Assembly: GCF_027580225.2 (NCBI RefSeq)
Contig: NC_073341.2
Span: forward strand, 14,878,501 to 14,942,500
Source of the DNA: Misgurnus anguillicaudatus
Lineage: Eukaryota > Chordata > Actinopteri > Cypriniformes > Cobitidae
Length of the DNA: 64,000 nt
Direction: 5' to 3'
The position numbers were made by a program, and so were the translations under genes. This document shows, piece by piece, positions 11,516 to 22,821 of this stretch. The notes under the pieces were generated by a model, which was given only the letters and a program-made list of their open reading frames with translations, made no database searches and was not told the origin of the DNA. How positions within the stretch are numbered: position 1 is the first letter of the stretch; each line of letters starts with the position of its first letter.

Positions 11516-13549
11516 AAGGGGTGATGTTTAAATATAGAATCACAAACAACTTGTATTATTATTCCCGGTTATTTAGCATCACTTTATATGAATCACGGAA
11601 AAGGAAAGCACAGAAAATAGTAATATTCTTTACTCCCTGCCCCACTGACATCGTGGGTGTTTGGATTTTTATAGCTTTTTTCCAGATTGAATTGTGGTTG
11701 TAATGTACCATTGTACGGCTCATTTTAAAAAAGCTTGAAATGTATTAAGATACAATGTTTTATATGGTAATGTGGACCTTGTGTGCTGAGGCGACAAAAA
11801 TATTTTTAAATCATACTCTATTTTGTTCTCTCTTTAAAAAGTATTTTACAGATTGAACCTTTAAAGCATCCTAGATCCTAGATAAAGCAAAATCGTCTTT
11901 TGCATAATGCAAAGGTTACAGTTATAGCCCATAAGCTAAAGTCATATATAGCAACTGGGGTTGTTTGTGCCATTTAATGTCAGCCGCCAGACTGCTTTAT
12001 GAAAATATAGCAATGAGTGCGTATACAAACAAAAACACTGCTTTTAAAACACAGACAAATTTGCATTGTGAAAAGTTCTTGATGTGTAATATATCCAATT
12101 TTATTTATTCTACTTCTTTCAATATATAAAATGTTTCCTAAGAGGGCAAATATATTTTATTTATAATTTGGGGGGGGGAAGAAAGGAATAACATCCAACA
12201 TAACATGGAATGGAAACTATTTAATGATTAAAATTTTATCTTAAAGAAAAAGCAGATCTTTTAGGTTTTATTTAATTACATAATAATTGTCTTTTCTTGT
12301 AGTATGCTAAAAAATGTTTACACTACACTAGTGGTGTTGTTATGTGTTTGTAGGGAAAATTCTGATTAAAACCTTATTTTACTTAAAGGTTGTGTTTTCT
12401 TATGAAAATCTTGAAAAATTTCCTTTTTACACAAAAATGTGCATGAAAATGTACGTAACCTGGTGTAAATTTATGTAATTGTTTTGTAGGCCTATCAATT
12501 AATTAAGAGGAAGGTGACAAAAACACTTATTAAAATGACAAGAAGACCGAAGACAGCTGACTTTGAGACTGAGAGCTCAACAGAATATAACATTGAGTTT
12601 CACTTTACATTGAGCTTTAATTTTTGCACATCTACAGAGGCAAATCATTTGATGCTAGTTGTCTGTGGATTAACAGGTGGAAGTGCTAGTACATTTTCAA
12701 ATGTTATGACTCCATAATGACTCCGTAAAACACTATGTAAAATATTATTAATTTTAAGATGTAAGCTAATGTCAGAGAAACTAAAACATACGTACCGCTT
12801 GGCAACTGTTGACAAGTAAAAGAATTTAGGGATTTTTGAGATAGCGACCCATAACGAAGTCGAAGTGTCAAGTTATTCTGCATATTTCCGGCATAATGGC
12901 GACATCTACAGGTTATAGATTAAAAGCATACATAACCATCCTAGAAGGCACCTGTCATCGATAACTAGAACTGTTGTCATGTGAAGGCTATATTAATAAG
13001 TTGCGTTAAATTTCTGTAAGTTTAAATTTGTCTCTTTGGTATAACTATTTAAAGAACCACTGCTCAAATACATTTAGTATTATTTTAAAATGTTGGTCAT
13101 ACTGTACTACTGCTGAAATCTATTTGTTGGCGTTAAACTTACATGATGATGCTGCATTACACCATTGAGAAAGTTTTGGAAGCTAACTACGAGTTATTAA
13201 ACAACATGAAAATGTCTTCAATGAATGTCGCAGTAATAAATAAATATTATCACTTTAACCAATAATGTCATTATTTAGATGCCGCCTTCTTGTTTATCGC
13301 AAACAAAATCATTCGAATGTATTCATGTGTAATATATTACGATAATGAATTTAAAGTATAAATAACTAGTGTAAATATCTGACATCCTTTTGAACGATGT
13401 GTATATTGAAATGTTATCGTCAAACAGAGCTACCATCAAAAACAACATATAATAAAAAAAATTGTCTAAAAAATATGCGTTGAATTATTTAATTCCAGAT
13501 AAAATGAATAAAGTATTTTTATTACATTTACATATATTTATTTTTTATT
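11516..13549. other. Intergenic, no gene seen
   Basis: AT-rich sequence with short open frames that match nothing I know. A G run lies near 12171-12178. I see no exon of GCNT1, the gene next to RFK in human. Confidence 0.45.
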
Positions 13550-14031
13550 TGCTGTACCTCACGTGGTAAATCTGCAGGACTTTTGTGTTAAGTTTTTTTC
13601 CAAAGGAAATACGTCAGCGAAGGTCGTTGCACAAACTCTGCTTATTATGATAGGCGTGTTCGATTTCATGCAGCTCTGCGCAAACTGATCGACGTATGAC
13701 ATCAGTACCGCGAGACCAAATCGAAAGCACAGCTTTTATATTGCTATCGCGGTATTTTGATGTCATAGGTGTGCGCTGCACGAAGTTGAGCTACCCTGAT
13801 GACAGCGGCACATCGTACGGTCGGTGGGGAGTTCACATTAGTAAGGAACTACAATTTCACTCAATACGGCGGACTTTATTCTTACATTTTTAATGTTAAA
13901 AAGATTCGAAGAGTCGTTATTATAAATCTGTTATTTTTTATATTTTCTTAAACGGATTGAAACGATAAGACGGAAGACTCTAGAACAGCCGGGTCGCTCT
14001 ATCACTCTCATCAGTTTAACCGGATTCAAAC
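13550..14031 (+). promoter_or_regulatory. rfk: rfk upstream region and 5' UTR (inferred)
   Basis: The region just before the rfk start codon is more CpG-rich than the preceding 2 kb and should contain the promoter and 5' UTR. No clear TATA box in the expected place can be assigned and the transcription start is unknown. Bases about 13640-13850 contain partly repeated blocks and may be partly transposon-derived. Confidence 0.4.
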
Positions 14032-14113
14032 ATGAGGAGTTTGCCGTATTTCTGTCGAGGAAAGGTTATCCGTGGGTTTGGACGCGGAAGCAAGGATCTG
14101 GGCATCCCGACAG
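14032..14113 (+). CDS. rfk: rfk exon 1
   Basis: Starts at ATG in the context TTCAAACATGAGG and encodes residues 1-27 plus the first base of Ala28: MRSLPYFCRGKV and the glycine-rich GFGRGSKDLGIPT. The donor is CAG|GTGAAA. The start matches the start of the family and no upstream in-frame ATG extends it. Confidence 0.95.
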
Positions 14114-16367
14114 GTGAAACTAATTCCTGTGTTTTATCATTTTAAACCAATTTGTTAGTACTTAATTTTATATTTTAATAATTAATTGTTAACGCTGACA
14201 GCTCAGGTTCTTTTAGTGATCTTTTGATGAATCATTGTGAATCTGCGTTTGCTTATATAACGAACTCGTTGTCTTTTTAAAGAGAACATACAGAGCCTGT
14301 ATTCATATTTCTGCTAAAAACTATAGAAACTATTACAGTAATTTAACTGGGTATAATGGTTTTAATGGAAACTATAATTGTATCTACTCTTAATGTTTTG
14401 GGCTCTGTTAATAATAGGGTGTTATCTGGTGGATGGAAACCGAAAGAAACATTAATAATTCCTGGCTTCTGTAATAAGACCCAAAACACACTACATGGTA
14501 TTATGCAATGGTTGCAACAGCTGCTGGGTCATACAGTAGTAGTACTTGTAATGGAAACACTTAAAAGCGTTTTGAATGAATTCTGATCTGATTGATGTAA
14601 AGTTGTCTTTTCATTTCAGCCAACTTCCCAGAGTCGGTGGTGGACAGTCTCCCTGCTGACATCAGCACCGGTATCTACTATGGGTGGGCACGCGTGAATA
14701 ACGGAGACATTCACAAGATGGTCATGAGCATCGGCTGGAATCCTTACTACAAAAACACTAAGAAATCAATGGTACGTCAATCTCACTCACTACTGTTAAC
14801 ACTGTTACTGGATTTTGGTAACAGAGTTTGATAGTAACAAAACGGACCATTCGGACAACAGGAAATCGTGATTTTTATAAAATCGTACGAAAATGTACAT
14901 ATTTATATTAGTAAGTAGGGCTGGGATAATTAATAGTACAAATTTCGTGCGCATTTTCTACTAGAATTAGTTTTTTAATGAATTACGGTAAAATGCAGCC
15001 ACATCCAAAAGCCAGAGGGCGCTCTCGTGTAGAAACTCCATTGGTGGCGCATAAGTACCACCATTACAAACCATATGCTGCGTCCGAAACCGCCTACTTC
15101 CATAGTATTCCAAAAACAGTATGCGAAAAGTACCCGGATGACCTACTACTTCCGGCTAGATTTTGCAGCGTGCATACGATGGACACTTCACTATCCCATG
15201 ATGCCCCGGGAGCGGAGTTATGCAACGAAGATGAAGAGGTGTAAGCGGATATGCGTAGATATGTACACTAGATGTCGCCTTGGCCCGGATGCGTCAAATA
15301 GAGCCGCCATCTTGAAACAGGAGAACCCCGCATCAGCGTCATTGTAGGCAGTGGTGTAATGGAAGTAAAATCACCATAATTCATCATGAATGCGATTTTC
15401 TTGGTTTTCTTTTGGTTCGTTTCAACAGTCCGACATGTATTTAGCATTGAGTCCAGAAAAAAAGTAAAGTTTTGATATTATAAAAATCGACCTTTTCTAA
15501 CTATAATGCATAGCCCTAACATCCATACGCAGCACAAAAGTCCGGCATCGTCCATGAATTCGAAGTACAGGCGGAGATAGCAGCGTTACCTAGCTACTTC
15601 CTATGACAAGACCACTGTTCCAAGATGGCGGCGTTTTTGACGTATGCTTAGAACCCCAAGGCGACATCTAATGTACATATCTATGGCGGCGATGCAGCTG
15701 TTTTCACGCTGGTATGACATGACGTGATTACGACGTATGTCACGTGACGTATCAACATGGTGGATGTAGTACTTTCGAATCGCATTCATACTACCAGGAT
15801 TCATACTATACGGTACGTTCTGTTTTAAAGGTCAGTAAGTAGGTACTTCGTCTCATTCAGTACGTACTGTACAGTATGCGGTTTCGGACACAGCCATAGA
15901 CTGTAAAAAAGATGGACGACGTGATACCGCTTCCTTCCATTGTAATGAACCGAAATTAAAATGTACGACGATGGGCGCTTACATTTTACGCAAAAACGTC
16001 AGTTTGGAGCCAGGGTATGCGAAAAAGGAATTGTCTGTGAAGTTTGGAGATGGAACCGTAGTATCAAACTTCAGCCCAAACTCTCGCACCCCTAATTCAA
16101 GCACGACCCTTGAATGTCTCATTTCACTGGCTTGCTAAAATAGGGGTAAGATAAATAAAAATACAACTATATATAAAATATATATATATATATATAATTA
16201 AAACTAGGGCTGTCAAAAGATTAATCGCGATTAATCACATACAAAATAAAAGTTTGTGTTTGCATAATATATGTGTGTGTGTACTGGATGTATGTATTAT
16301 GTAGATATTAATACACACATACATGTATGAATTTAAGAAAATTGTTATTTAGGTATATTTTTTAACT

Positions 16368-16407
<40 letters not shown>

Positions 16408-17788
16408 ATGCACACACATAAATTATGAAAAAAAATATTTTGTATGCGATTAATCGCAATTAATTTTAACAGCCCTAATTAAAACAGTACGGCTATTTTT
16501 TTATTAAAAACGTATCTATAACAATGTGTTGGACCGCAAAATTAACCATCTTTAGTTCATGCAGTCTGTTTTACTAATGTTAGCTGTGTTATCTTAGCTA
16601 ATTACATTTATTAATTAATTATTATAAAGCCCACTGTGAAATGACACAGAAATATTCATAACTATTTTAGATATAAATAACTATATCTTTCCCTCAAAGC
16701 TCTGACAGTCCGCTCAGAGAAGCTGTTAATCACAAATGTCAATCAATATCAAATTACGAGATGAAATGAAACGTATCACAAAATTAACAATTGAACGCAT
16801 ATCAGCGTGATAACAACTACCTTAAAGGACCAAAAGCATCTTTCGGAAAATTTTATTGGAGGTGTAATAAATTGTTTAATTTGACCCGTTCCCGTTCATT
16901 TGAGTCCCGTTCGTTTGCATGGAGAGAGCGGCGTTTATAACTTGTAGTGCAGCCAACCACCAGGGGGCGATCAAAGAGCCATCAGCTTCACTTTTCAGGA
17001 CATATGAAGCACACCTGTTACAATACGCTATTCCAGGAAATGTCTTTAAGCATATTTACATCGCCGTTCTTTGAATTGTTTCAGGTATTTTCATAATAAT
17101 AGAGAATATTTTGAATGATTGCGTTGCTTTTTTAAATTCACATTATAAACGACTCGAACTCATAATAATTTTAGATTGATGAGGATTTCCTACTGATCAA
17201 AGAGCCGTGTGAACACAGAATTGAAGCTTTGGGATTCAGATCCGATTTCAGACAGATATTTTTAATGGGAAACGCGATACATTGTCTTAGCCCTACGAAT
17301 TAGCCACCAATTCCCTGAAATGCAAATTTGTTTTGAATTGCCATGAGATTGTGACATTGTGTTGAGTCCTCTCAATGAGTCATAACATGTCTGTGTTTTT
17401 TTTGTGTGGTAGGAAACGCATGTGATTCACAATTTTAAGGAAGACTTCTACGGCCAGATATTGAGCGTAGCTATGGTCGGCTATATTCGTCCTGAGAAAG
17501 GATTTCAATCACTTGGTAACTACTCTCTTCAACTCATTCCCACCCAAATAGACCTTTTTCACACAAGATAAACCATTAATACGTCCTTGTGCCAACTGGG
17601 ACACTGTTCCGTTAATCCCAAGTTTTGTCTGCCTTACAGATGAGTTGATATCAGCGATTCAAAGTGACATTGAGGAGGCGAAGAGAAAGCTGGATCTGCC
17701 CGAGCACTTAAAACTGAAGGAGGACAACTTCTTTAAAACGTCAATATCTACAACGCCGAATCAGATCATGAATGGCCACAGACTGTAA
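14032..17788 (+). CDS. rfk: Riboflavin kinase (ATP:riboflavin 5'-phosphotransferase), whole gene
   Basis: Four coding exons (14032-14113, 14620-14771, 17413-17515, 17640-17788) join in frame to 161 residues, against 155 in human. RFK uses ATP to turn riboflavin into FMN in the cytosol, the step before FAD synthesis. Seen: the phosphate-binding stretch GRGSKDLGIPTAN (residues 17-29) with the PTAN motif split across the first intron; STGIYYGWA (43-51); NPYYKNTKKSM (68-78); the catalytic Glu as first codon of exon 3 (residue 79, in ETHVIHNF); and FYGQILSVAMVGYIRPE. All splice sites are GT-AG. Intron 2 (2.6 kb) is filled with transposons. The gene ends tail to tail with pcsk5, as in human. The C terminus is slightly longer than the mammalian one. 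Product call is very secure; promoter and UTR limits are not. Confidence 0.97.
14620..14771 (+). CDS. rfk: rfk exon 2
   Basis: The acceptor TTTCATTTCAG is followed by two bases completing Ala28, then 50 codons (Asn29-Met78). It holds the Asn of PTAN, the STGIYYGW strand and the NPYYKNTKK loop. The donor is ATG|GTACGT. Confidence 0.96.
15077..15894. mobile_element. Large palindromic element in rfk intron 2
   Basis: Begins GCTGCGTCCGAAACCGCCTA and ends with the complement of GCTGTGTCCGAAACCGCATA. Two inner blocks containing ACTAGATGTCGCC (near 15269) and its complement (near 15660) face each other. Part of the interior (about 15505-15600) recurs in inverted orientation at 57450-57550. Confidence 0.75.
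15899..17010 (+). repeat. Composite interspersed repeat, copy 1
   Basis: Blocks TGTAAAAAAGATGGACGAC, AACGTCAGTTTGGAGCCA, CAAACTTCAGCCCAAACTCTC, ATCTTTCGGAAAATTTTATT and CCACCAGGGGGCGATCAAAG occur in this order here, and in the same order and orientation at 57948-58965. This copy is split by the MITE at 16205-16477, the other by a different element. Confidence 0.8.
16205..16477. mobile_element. hAT-type MITE with exact 8-bp target duplication
   Basis: The inverted termini are TAGGGCTGTCAAAAGATTAA at the left and the complement of TAGGGCTGTTAAAATTAATT at the right. They are flanked on both sides by ATTAAAAC (16197-16204 and 16478-16485). Eight-base duplications are typical of hAT elements. Inside are an AT/CA microsatellite (about 16366-16408) and paired GATTAATCGC blocks. 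Confidence 0.88.
17413..17515 (+). CDS. rfk: rfk exon 3, with catalytic Glu
   Basis: The acceptor GTGTGGTAG precedes Glu79, the catalytic acid of the family, followed by THVIHNFKEDFYGQ and the conserved VGYIRPEKGF strand. 34 codons plus one base. The donor is CTTG|GTAACT. Confidence 0.96.
17640..17788 (+). CDS. rfk: rfk exon 4 and stop
   Basis: The acceptor GCCTTACAG is followed by the C-terminal helices: DELISAIQSDIEEAKRKLDL, PEHLKLKEDNFF, then IMNGHRL and TAA at 17786-17788. Homologous to the mammalian C terminus, which ends near IMNGH. Confidence 0.95.
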
Positions 17789-19150
17789 CACTACCCACAA
17801 TCCCCTTTCCTATTTAAAGCCAGTTACTACATATGCAGGATGTTATTTTTGTATTTAAAAAAATCCCTGTTATCTTGAAGTGACCATTTCTCATAGTTTC
17901 ATTGTGATGTAGAAAGAAGGATGTGTTTTCATGTACAGTGCTCACATGAAATGTCTCATTTGGAAGTCGAATCCATCACGTTACACATGAACTGGAAAGG
18001 AATCTCCCCTTCACAGTTCTCAATGTTTACCAGAGACCTTTTGCATTGATACAACATGAAGGTCAGGAAGGGTTTTTTCCTTTGTCAAACCACAAAATTG
18101 GCAGATTTTCCTCTGTAAACCAATCATTTTGTCTGTATCTTCAACTTGATTTTGGGAAGGACCCTGCAAGGGATTAAAATGGCTCACTTGAACAGTAGTA
18201 AAAATTAAAATTCCTCATTGACACGAAACAAATGGTTTTTATATGGTTCTCAGAGAACCGTACCCAGAGGTGGAAGTCCAAGCTTGAGATAAAAAGAGCT
18301 GAAGGCCAGTTTGTCGCCTAGTATGAATGCACAACTGGTCACAGAGATTTAAGTCTGGCTGTACATAATTATTGAATTGAATTTTACGGATCTTTTTAAT
18401 ATTTAAGAGTGTGTACAGATAGCGAACATATTATGCTACTATGAAGTATGTGTGGTAAACCCTCACTTATAGTGACTTCTGTCTTGTTTTCCAATGTATG
18501 CTGGTTAAACATTTTTTAAAGTGACTCAGCAGATAGTACTCTGGTTAGCTGGTTGGAAGTTCAGGTTACTAGTTTCTATACACTATCAGAAAATTATCAA
18601 ATAATGGTCCCAAGCTGTCACTGGGGCGGTACCCTTTTTAAAAGTACAACTTTGCAGCTAAATAGATAATATTAGTACATATTAGGACTTGAAAGGTACA
18701 TAATGATATGAAATGTAAACATATTTGTACCTTAAGGGTACATAGTATGGTGTTTTTAAAGGTTACTGCCCTAGTAAGAGCTTTGGTCCATTTTTTGACC
18801 TTTTATCTGACAGTGTTGAACGTTTGCTGCTGGTTTACTGTCAGCCTATAGCACTTATTTGTGAAACATTGCTTCTACAATGCTTGGTACATTTCGAATA
18901 GTTGTGTTTTATGTCAGGGCAGTGCCTTAAACATGTCAAATCATAATAGTTTAAACATAAAGGGCAAAACCAGACATTTCATCCAGCTTGATTTTGTAAG
19001 AATTAAAGAGCGTTGTTAATGTTGTCTGTAAAACAATCTGTAATCAAAGTAGAGCAATTTATTCTTGATGCCGCATATATTAGATTATTTCTGGTTCTAT
19101 AATAATAAAATGTGCATTAGAAATAAAAACTTGTCATTTATTACTTGCCT
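17789..19150 (+). other. rfk: rfk 3' UTR (inferred)
   Basis: Noncoding after the stop. The first clear poly(A) signals are AATAAA at 19104-19109 and 19122-19127, giving a UTR of about 1.35 kb that includes the MITE at 18591-18815. The true 3' end needs transcript data. Confidence 0.5.
18591..18815. mobile_element. MITE in rfk 3' region
   Basis: The left end CACTATCAGAAAATTATCAA is the approximate inverse of the right end ending CTGACAGTG. The interior has paired GGTACCC / GGGTACAT blocks. A fragment of the same family lies near 8030-8125. Confidence 0.65.
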
Positions 19151-19624
19151 CACACTTTTACTTTATTGGTGGCGATTAAAGTCTGTATGAAGTCATTTCA
19201 AAGAATTGTTTTTAAACACATAAATGTTAGACTTGTATTGCTAAAGGCTGAATTATGAAGTTACATTCTTAAACAGTTTCTGTGTTATTTGGGCAGACAG
19301 TCATGAGCATTCATTTAGGTTGTATTCTGCCTGCATTCAAAAGCTTAGGCAGCTGACTTGTTGCCTCGTGATGCAATGACTTCGGAGGCATGAAGGCAGC
19401 TCTGGGAAACGCATTCGGACAGCCTTCATAGGCAGCGTAATGAAAGTCTGTTTGAAAAATAAATAGAGAGCGCCTTTGTGATAATTAATCCCATATTTGA
19501 AAACTTCAATACTAATTTCTTGCTAGAAATACAATTAAAAGGTGTAAATTTTATGCCATTTTATTCAAACTCAACCAGGCTTGACCAACCACATTCCCCG
19601 GCTACACACGGCATAAAATTGTGG

Positions 19625-19761
19625 GACATGGGGGGTGGTGATAGCGTGTGGATAAGACACACGCCTTTGGTGTGAGAGACCCGGGTTCGAGTTCACTGTG
19701 ACACACCATTGTGTCCCTGAGCAAGACACTTTTAACCCCTAGTTGCTCCAGAGGCGTGCGA
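19625..19761 (+). mobile_element. tRNA-derived SINE, 5' part (split)
   Basis: A-box-like GGTGATAGCGTGTGG, B box GGGTTCGAGTTC, then the CCCTGAGCAAGACAC core shared with the SINE at 30958-31210. It is interrupted at 19761 by the fold-back element; the remainder (GTAAGTCGCTTTGGATAAAA tail) resumes at 20575-20650. Confidence 0.82.
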
Positions 19762-20574
19762 TACGGTGGCCCTGAAGTGCAAACCACAACAACAAATTAC
19801 TCAACAACAAATTAAGAAACAACAAAAAATTAAAAAAACACTACAACAAACTAAAAAACACCACAACAAATTAAAAAACACTACAGCAAATAAAAAAACA
19901 CTACAGCAAATTAAAAAAACACTAAAGCAAATTAAAAAACACTACAACAAATTAAAAAACAACAACAAATTAAAAAAACACTACAGCAAATTAAAAACCA
20001 GTACAGCAAGTTAAAAAAACACTACAGCAAATTAAAAAACACAACTTAAAATTAAAAAACACAACAAAATAAAAAGCCATAACAAAATAAAAAACACAAC
20101 AGCAAGTAAAAAAACACTACAACAAAATAAAAAACACTACAACAAATTAAAAAACACAACTACAAATTAAAAAACACAACAATAAATTAAAAACACAACT
20201 ACAAATTAAAAAACACAACTACATTAACCTACCGGAAGAGGTAGGTACCAGTGGGCAACATGAGACATTGCTGATTTGACGACACTGCAGTTTGGCTTTT
20301 TGTTGTAGTGTTTTTTAATTTGTAGTTGTGTTTTTAATTTGTTGTAGTGTTTTTTAATTTGTAGTTGTGTTTTTTAATTTGCTGTAGTGTTTTTTTAACT
20401 TGCTGTTGTGTTTTTTTATTTTGTATTTGTTTTTTATTTTGTTGTAGTTTTTTTATTTGCTGTTGTGGTTTTTAATTTGTTGCAGTGTTTTTTTTTAATT
20501 TGTTGTGGTGTTTTTTAATTCGTTGTTGTTGTTTAGTAATTTGTTGTTGTGGTTTGCACTTCAGGGCCACCGTA
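19762..20574. mobile_element. 813-bp fold-back DNA element inside a SINE
   Basis: The termini TACGGTGGCCCTGAAGTGCA are perfect inverted repeats for about 40 bases. The rest of the arms are arrays of CAAATTAAAAAACACTA units on the left and their complement on the right, around a unique centre at about 20224-20295. A direct repeat GTGCGA flanks both ends (19756-19761, 20575-20580), so the target duplication is 6 bp. No transposase. The 6-bp duplication argues against hAT (8 bp) and Tc1 (TA); I cannot assign a superfamily. Confidence 0.88.
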
Positions 20575-20737
20575 GTGCGACCTCTGGCATATATAGCAAT
20601 TGTAAGTCGCTTTGGATAAAAGCGTCAGCTAAATGAATAAATAAATATGAAGGATGAAGATAAATATGAAGATTATGAATGTATCTCAGGAGACAGGAAG
20701 CAAAGCAAGCATTGGATTCAGAGGTGCCTTGATGCCT

Positions 20738-21312
20738 TAGGCCGTTTCTTAATCCGAAGGGTGCAGCCTTCGGAGGTCGCATTTGCAGGCTGCATACGTC
20801 ATCAAGACCATCGTCTTTCAGAATTAAAGCAACACTAAAGAGTTTTTTTACCTAAAATAACATTTCTAAAAAAGTTTCAGTCGTTCATCCACTAGAAACA
20901 GGGTGGACGGCACTTTCACATTCGCTTTGCAGCCCTCTATCAGCCAAAACCGCACCAAAGAAGTTTCCAACCGTCGGGTCGCGGTCCTGTAGTTCGAGTG
21001 AAAACTACAAAAACTTGCTTTACGGCAGACCTACAATCCAATCAGAGTCAGCTATGCTGCAGTATTTACGACAGTGGTAATGAACAATTCCGCTTCCAAC
21101 CTGTTGGGGGAGCAAAGAGCAAAAACTCTTTAGTGTTGCTTTAACAATTATAAAGTTGACTATTATTCTTATTTAATCGTAAATTGTTGTAATATGCTTG
21201 ACTTGCGAATGGAATGCTCAGTTAACTTAATTAAACAAGGCTTGATGACGTATGCAGCCTGCATATGCAACCTCGGGAGGCTGCAGCCTTCGGATTGAGA
21301 AACGGCTGCCTC
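20738..21312. mobile_element. Outer MITE carrying a nested MITE
   Basis: The left arm (GCCGTTTCTTAATCCGAAGG, GGCTGCATACGTCATCAAG) and right arm (CTTGATGACGTATGCAGCC, CAGCCTTCGGATTGAGAAAC) are inverted copies. The unit is interrupted by the element at 20824-21144. Confidence 0.72.
20824..21144. mobile_element. Inner MITE, 321 bp
   Basis: Left TTAAAGCAACACTAAAGAGT and right ACTCTTTAGTGTTGCTTTAA are exact inverted repeats. It lies wholly inside the 20738-21312 element, so it inserted later. Confidence 0.85.
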
Positions 21313-21447
21313 CGAAGCTGAGTCCGTAGAGTGTCCCATCTGTCATTTTTACGCTCCCAAGTGTGCTCATCAGCGCCCCCTTTGCACCCTCGATGCGGTC
21401 TTCGGTGAAGCCCGCACTGCTGCAGGCTTCAAGCACAAACCAAACCT

Positions 21448-21574
21448 GGGGCCTCATTTATAAAGCATGCGTACGCACAGATTTGATCGTAAAGTGTGAG
21501 TACGGATTTTTGATAAATGATCGTAAGATCAAATGTAGGACGGTTTCTACGCAGCATTTTATAAATGAGGCCCC
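21448..21574. mobile_element. Short MITE, 127 bp
   Basis: Termini GGGGCCTCATTTATAAAGCA and the inverse TTTATAAATGAGGCCCC. The interior pairs GATCGTAA / GATCGTAAGATC blocks. No coding capacity. Confidence 0.85.
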
Positions 21575-22405
21575 ATAAGTCCTTGTGATGGAAGGGAGGA
21601 GTGATGGGCAACTTCTCTTCCTATTTCCGGAGTGACGCTCGAGTCTGTCCCAAGATACGATGCGCCCTCGTGGACTAAGCAGATCTTATTTTTTCTCTTC
21701 AGATAAAAGTTGAAATTTTGTTTGTCATAGTACCTACACAACTTTTTAGTTCTCATTACCGAAACACGAGTTTGTAAATGCATATATTTAATCATGCTAC
21801 GGTAATGATAATTTTTTATAATGATAATCTAAAAAATGTAAATAATTCTATAGGAAATATTTTTTAAATCCTCTAAAAAAATGGTTATAGTAAGTTCAGA
21901 CCCTAATCTTATGTTCAAAAAAATTGTCTTCAAGGGCTTTTTAAACAAATCTGATGCTGAACACTTAGTCTGGATTTCGTGAGAATCACCCGACTCTAGG
22001 CTGAAGTCTCATAATCTGATCTTTGACATGATCTTACTCAATCAATATTAAAGATATACTGTACTTTACATTATGTAGGAGGATTTTCTGTAAAAACAAT
22101 AAATCACAAATAAAAACTTTAGCTGTGTTTTCACAGATTGAGTGACATATAAATGCTGATGACATTGAAACATTTACATTTTCTCTACATATCAAGACTG
22201 TATTCACACATACAAGAATATCTCATTTTACATGGAAATACATCAGCAGTAAAATGCGCGAACTGCATTTCATGTTGACTCTAAAGTTTGTGGTTAATAA
22301 AATTAATTGTATTCCTCATGTCACAATTCATTAAATTCATTTGTAATAAATAAGACAAAGATATACGCACAAAGAAAATAAACATGCCTTCCGCGCAATT
22401 ACGTT
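21575..22405. other. Intergenic between the two convergent genes
   Basis: AT-rich, no element recognised. It should contain the pcsk5 3' UTR. One AATAAA on the minus strand overlaps the stop codon (22405-22410). A clear further signal could not be assigned. Confidence 0.5.
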
Positions 22406-22821
22406 TTATTTAAATGTGTACATCTCATCTTCATACTCATACTCCGCCTCCTCTTCTGGCTCGTCTTCCTCCAACATGCTGTATTTGAATTTCCGATACA
22501 CGATCCCATCCCTTCCCATGTAAACAATATCATCTTCCTCATCCTCATCTTCCTCTTGATCTTGATCTTTATCACAGTACTCGGGGTGTATGCTGTCTTT
22601 GAGGGACGCGGAAGTAAAGGGACCATCAGGGATTTTGGCGTAGCCGTTTGTTTTGAGGACGGGTTTTGAGGTGATCCTCCGTCGAAAATGCAGGAAATAA
22701 AACATGGCAAACCACAAGCTCACCAGCACAAATATAACTGTGAAAACAACAAGGCCAGGACGAACTGAAGGCAGTGGCTCTTTGCTGAAAAAGTCGTGGT
22801 TTAGTCCCACAATGCATTCAT
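22406..22821 (-). CDS. pcsk5: pcsk5 last coding exon: transmembrane and cytoplasmic tail
   Basis: The acceptor TTTTCACAG precedes ATGAATGCATT (finishing Asp, then Glu-Cys-Ile). A hydrophobic helix [20 protein letters not shown] (about 22691-22753) is followed by HFRRR, the expected stop-transfer side. The tail has an acidic run ([14 protein letters not shown]) and [16 protein letters not shown], matching the acidic clusters of PC5B that direct trans-Golgi sorting. Stop TAA at 22408-22406. Confidence 0.95.

Larger units (their letters stand above)
14772..17412. other. rfk intron 2, transposon-filled
   Basis: A 2.6 kb intron consisting largely of a palindromic element (15077-15894), a composite repeat (15899-17010) and a hAT-type MITE (16205-16477) nested in it. 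Nothing coding is seen. Confidence 0.85.

Noticed and set aside
1..14031. GCNT1 or another neighbour known from human 9q21
   Set aside because: No frame with glycosyltransferase motifs was found to the left of rfk.
19766..20014. 82-codon Gln/Lys/Thr-rich frame
   Set aside because: Translation of the A-rich repeat arm of the fold-back element.
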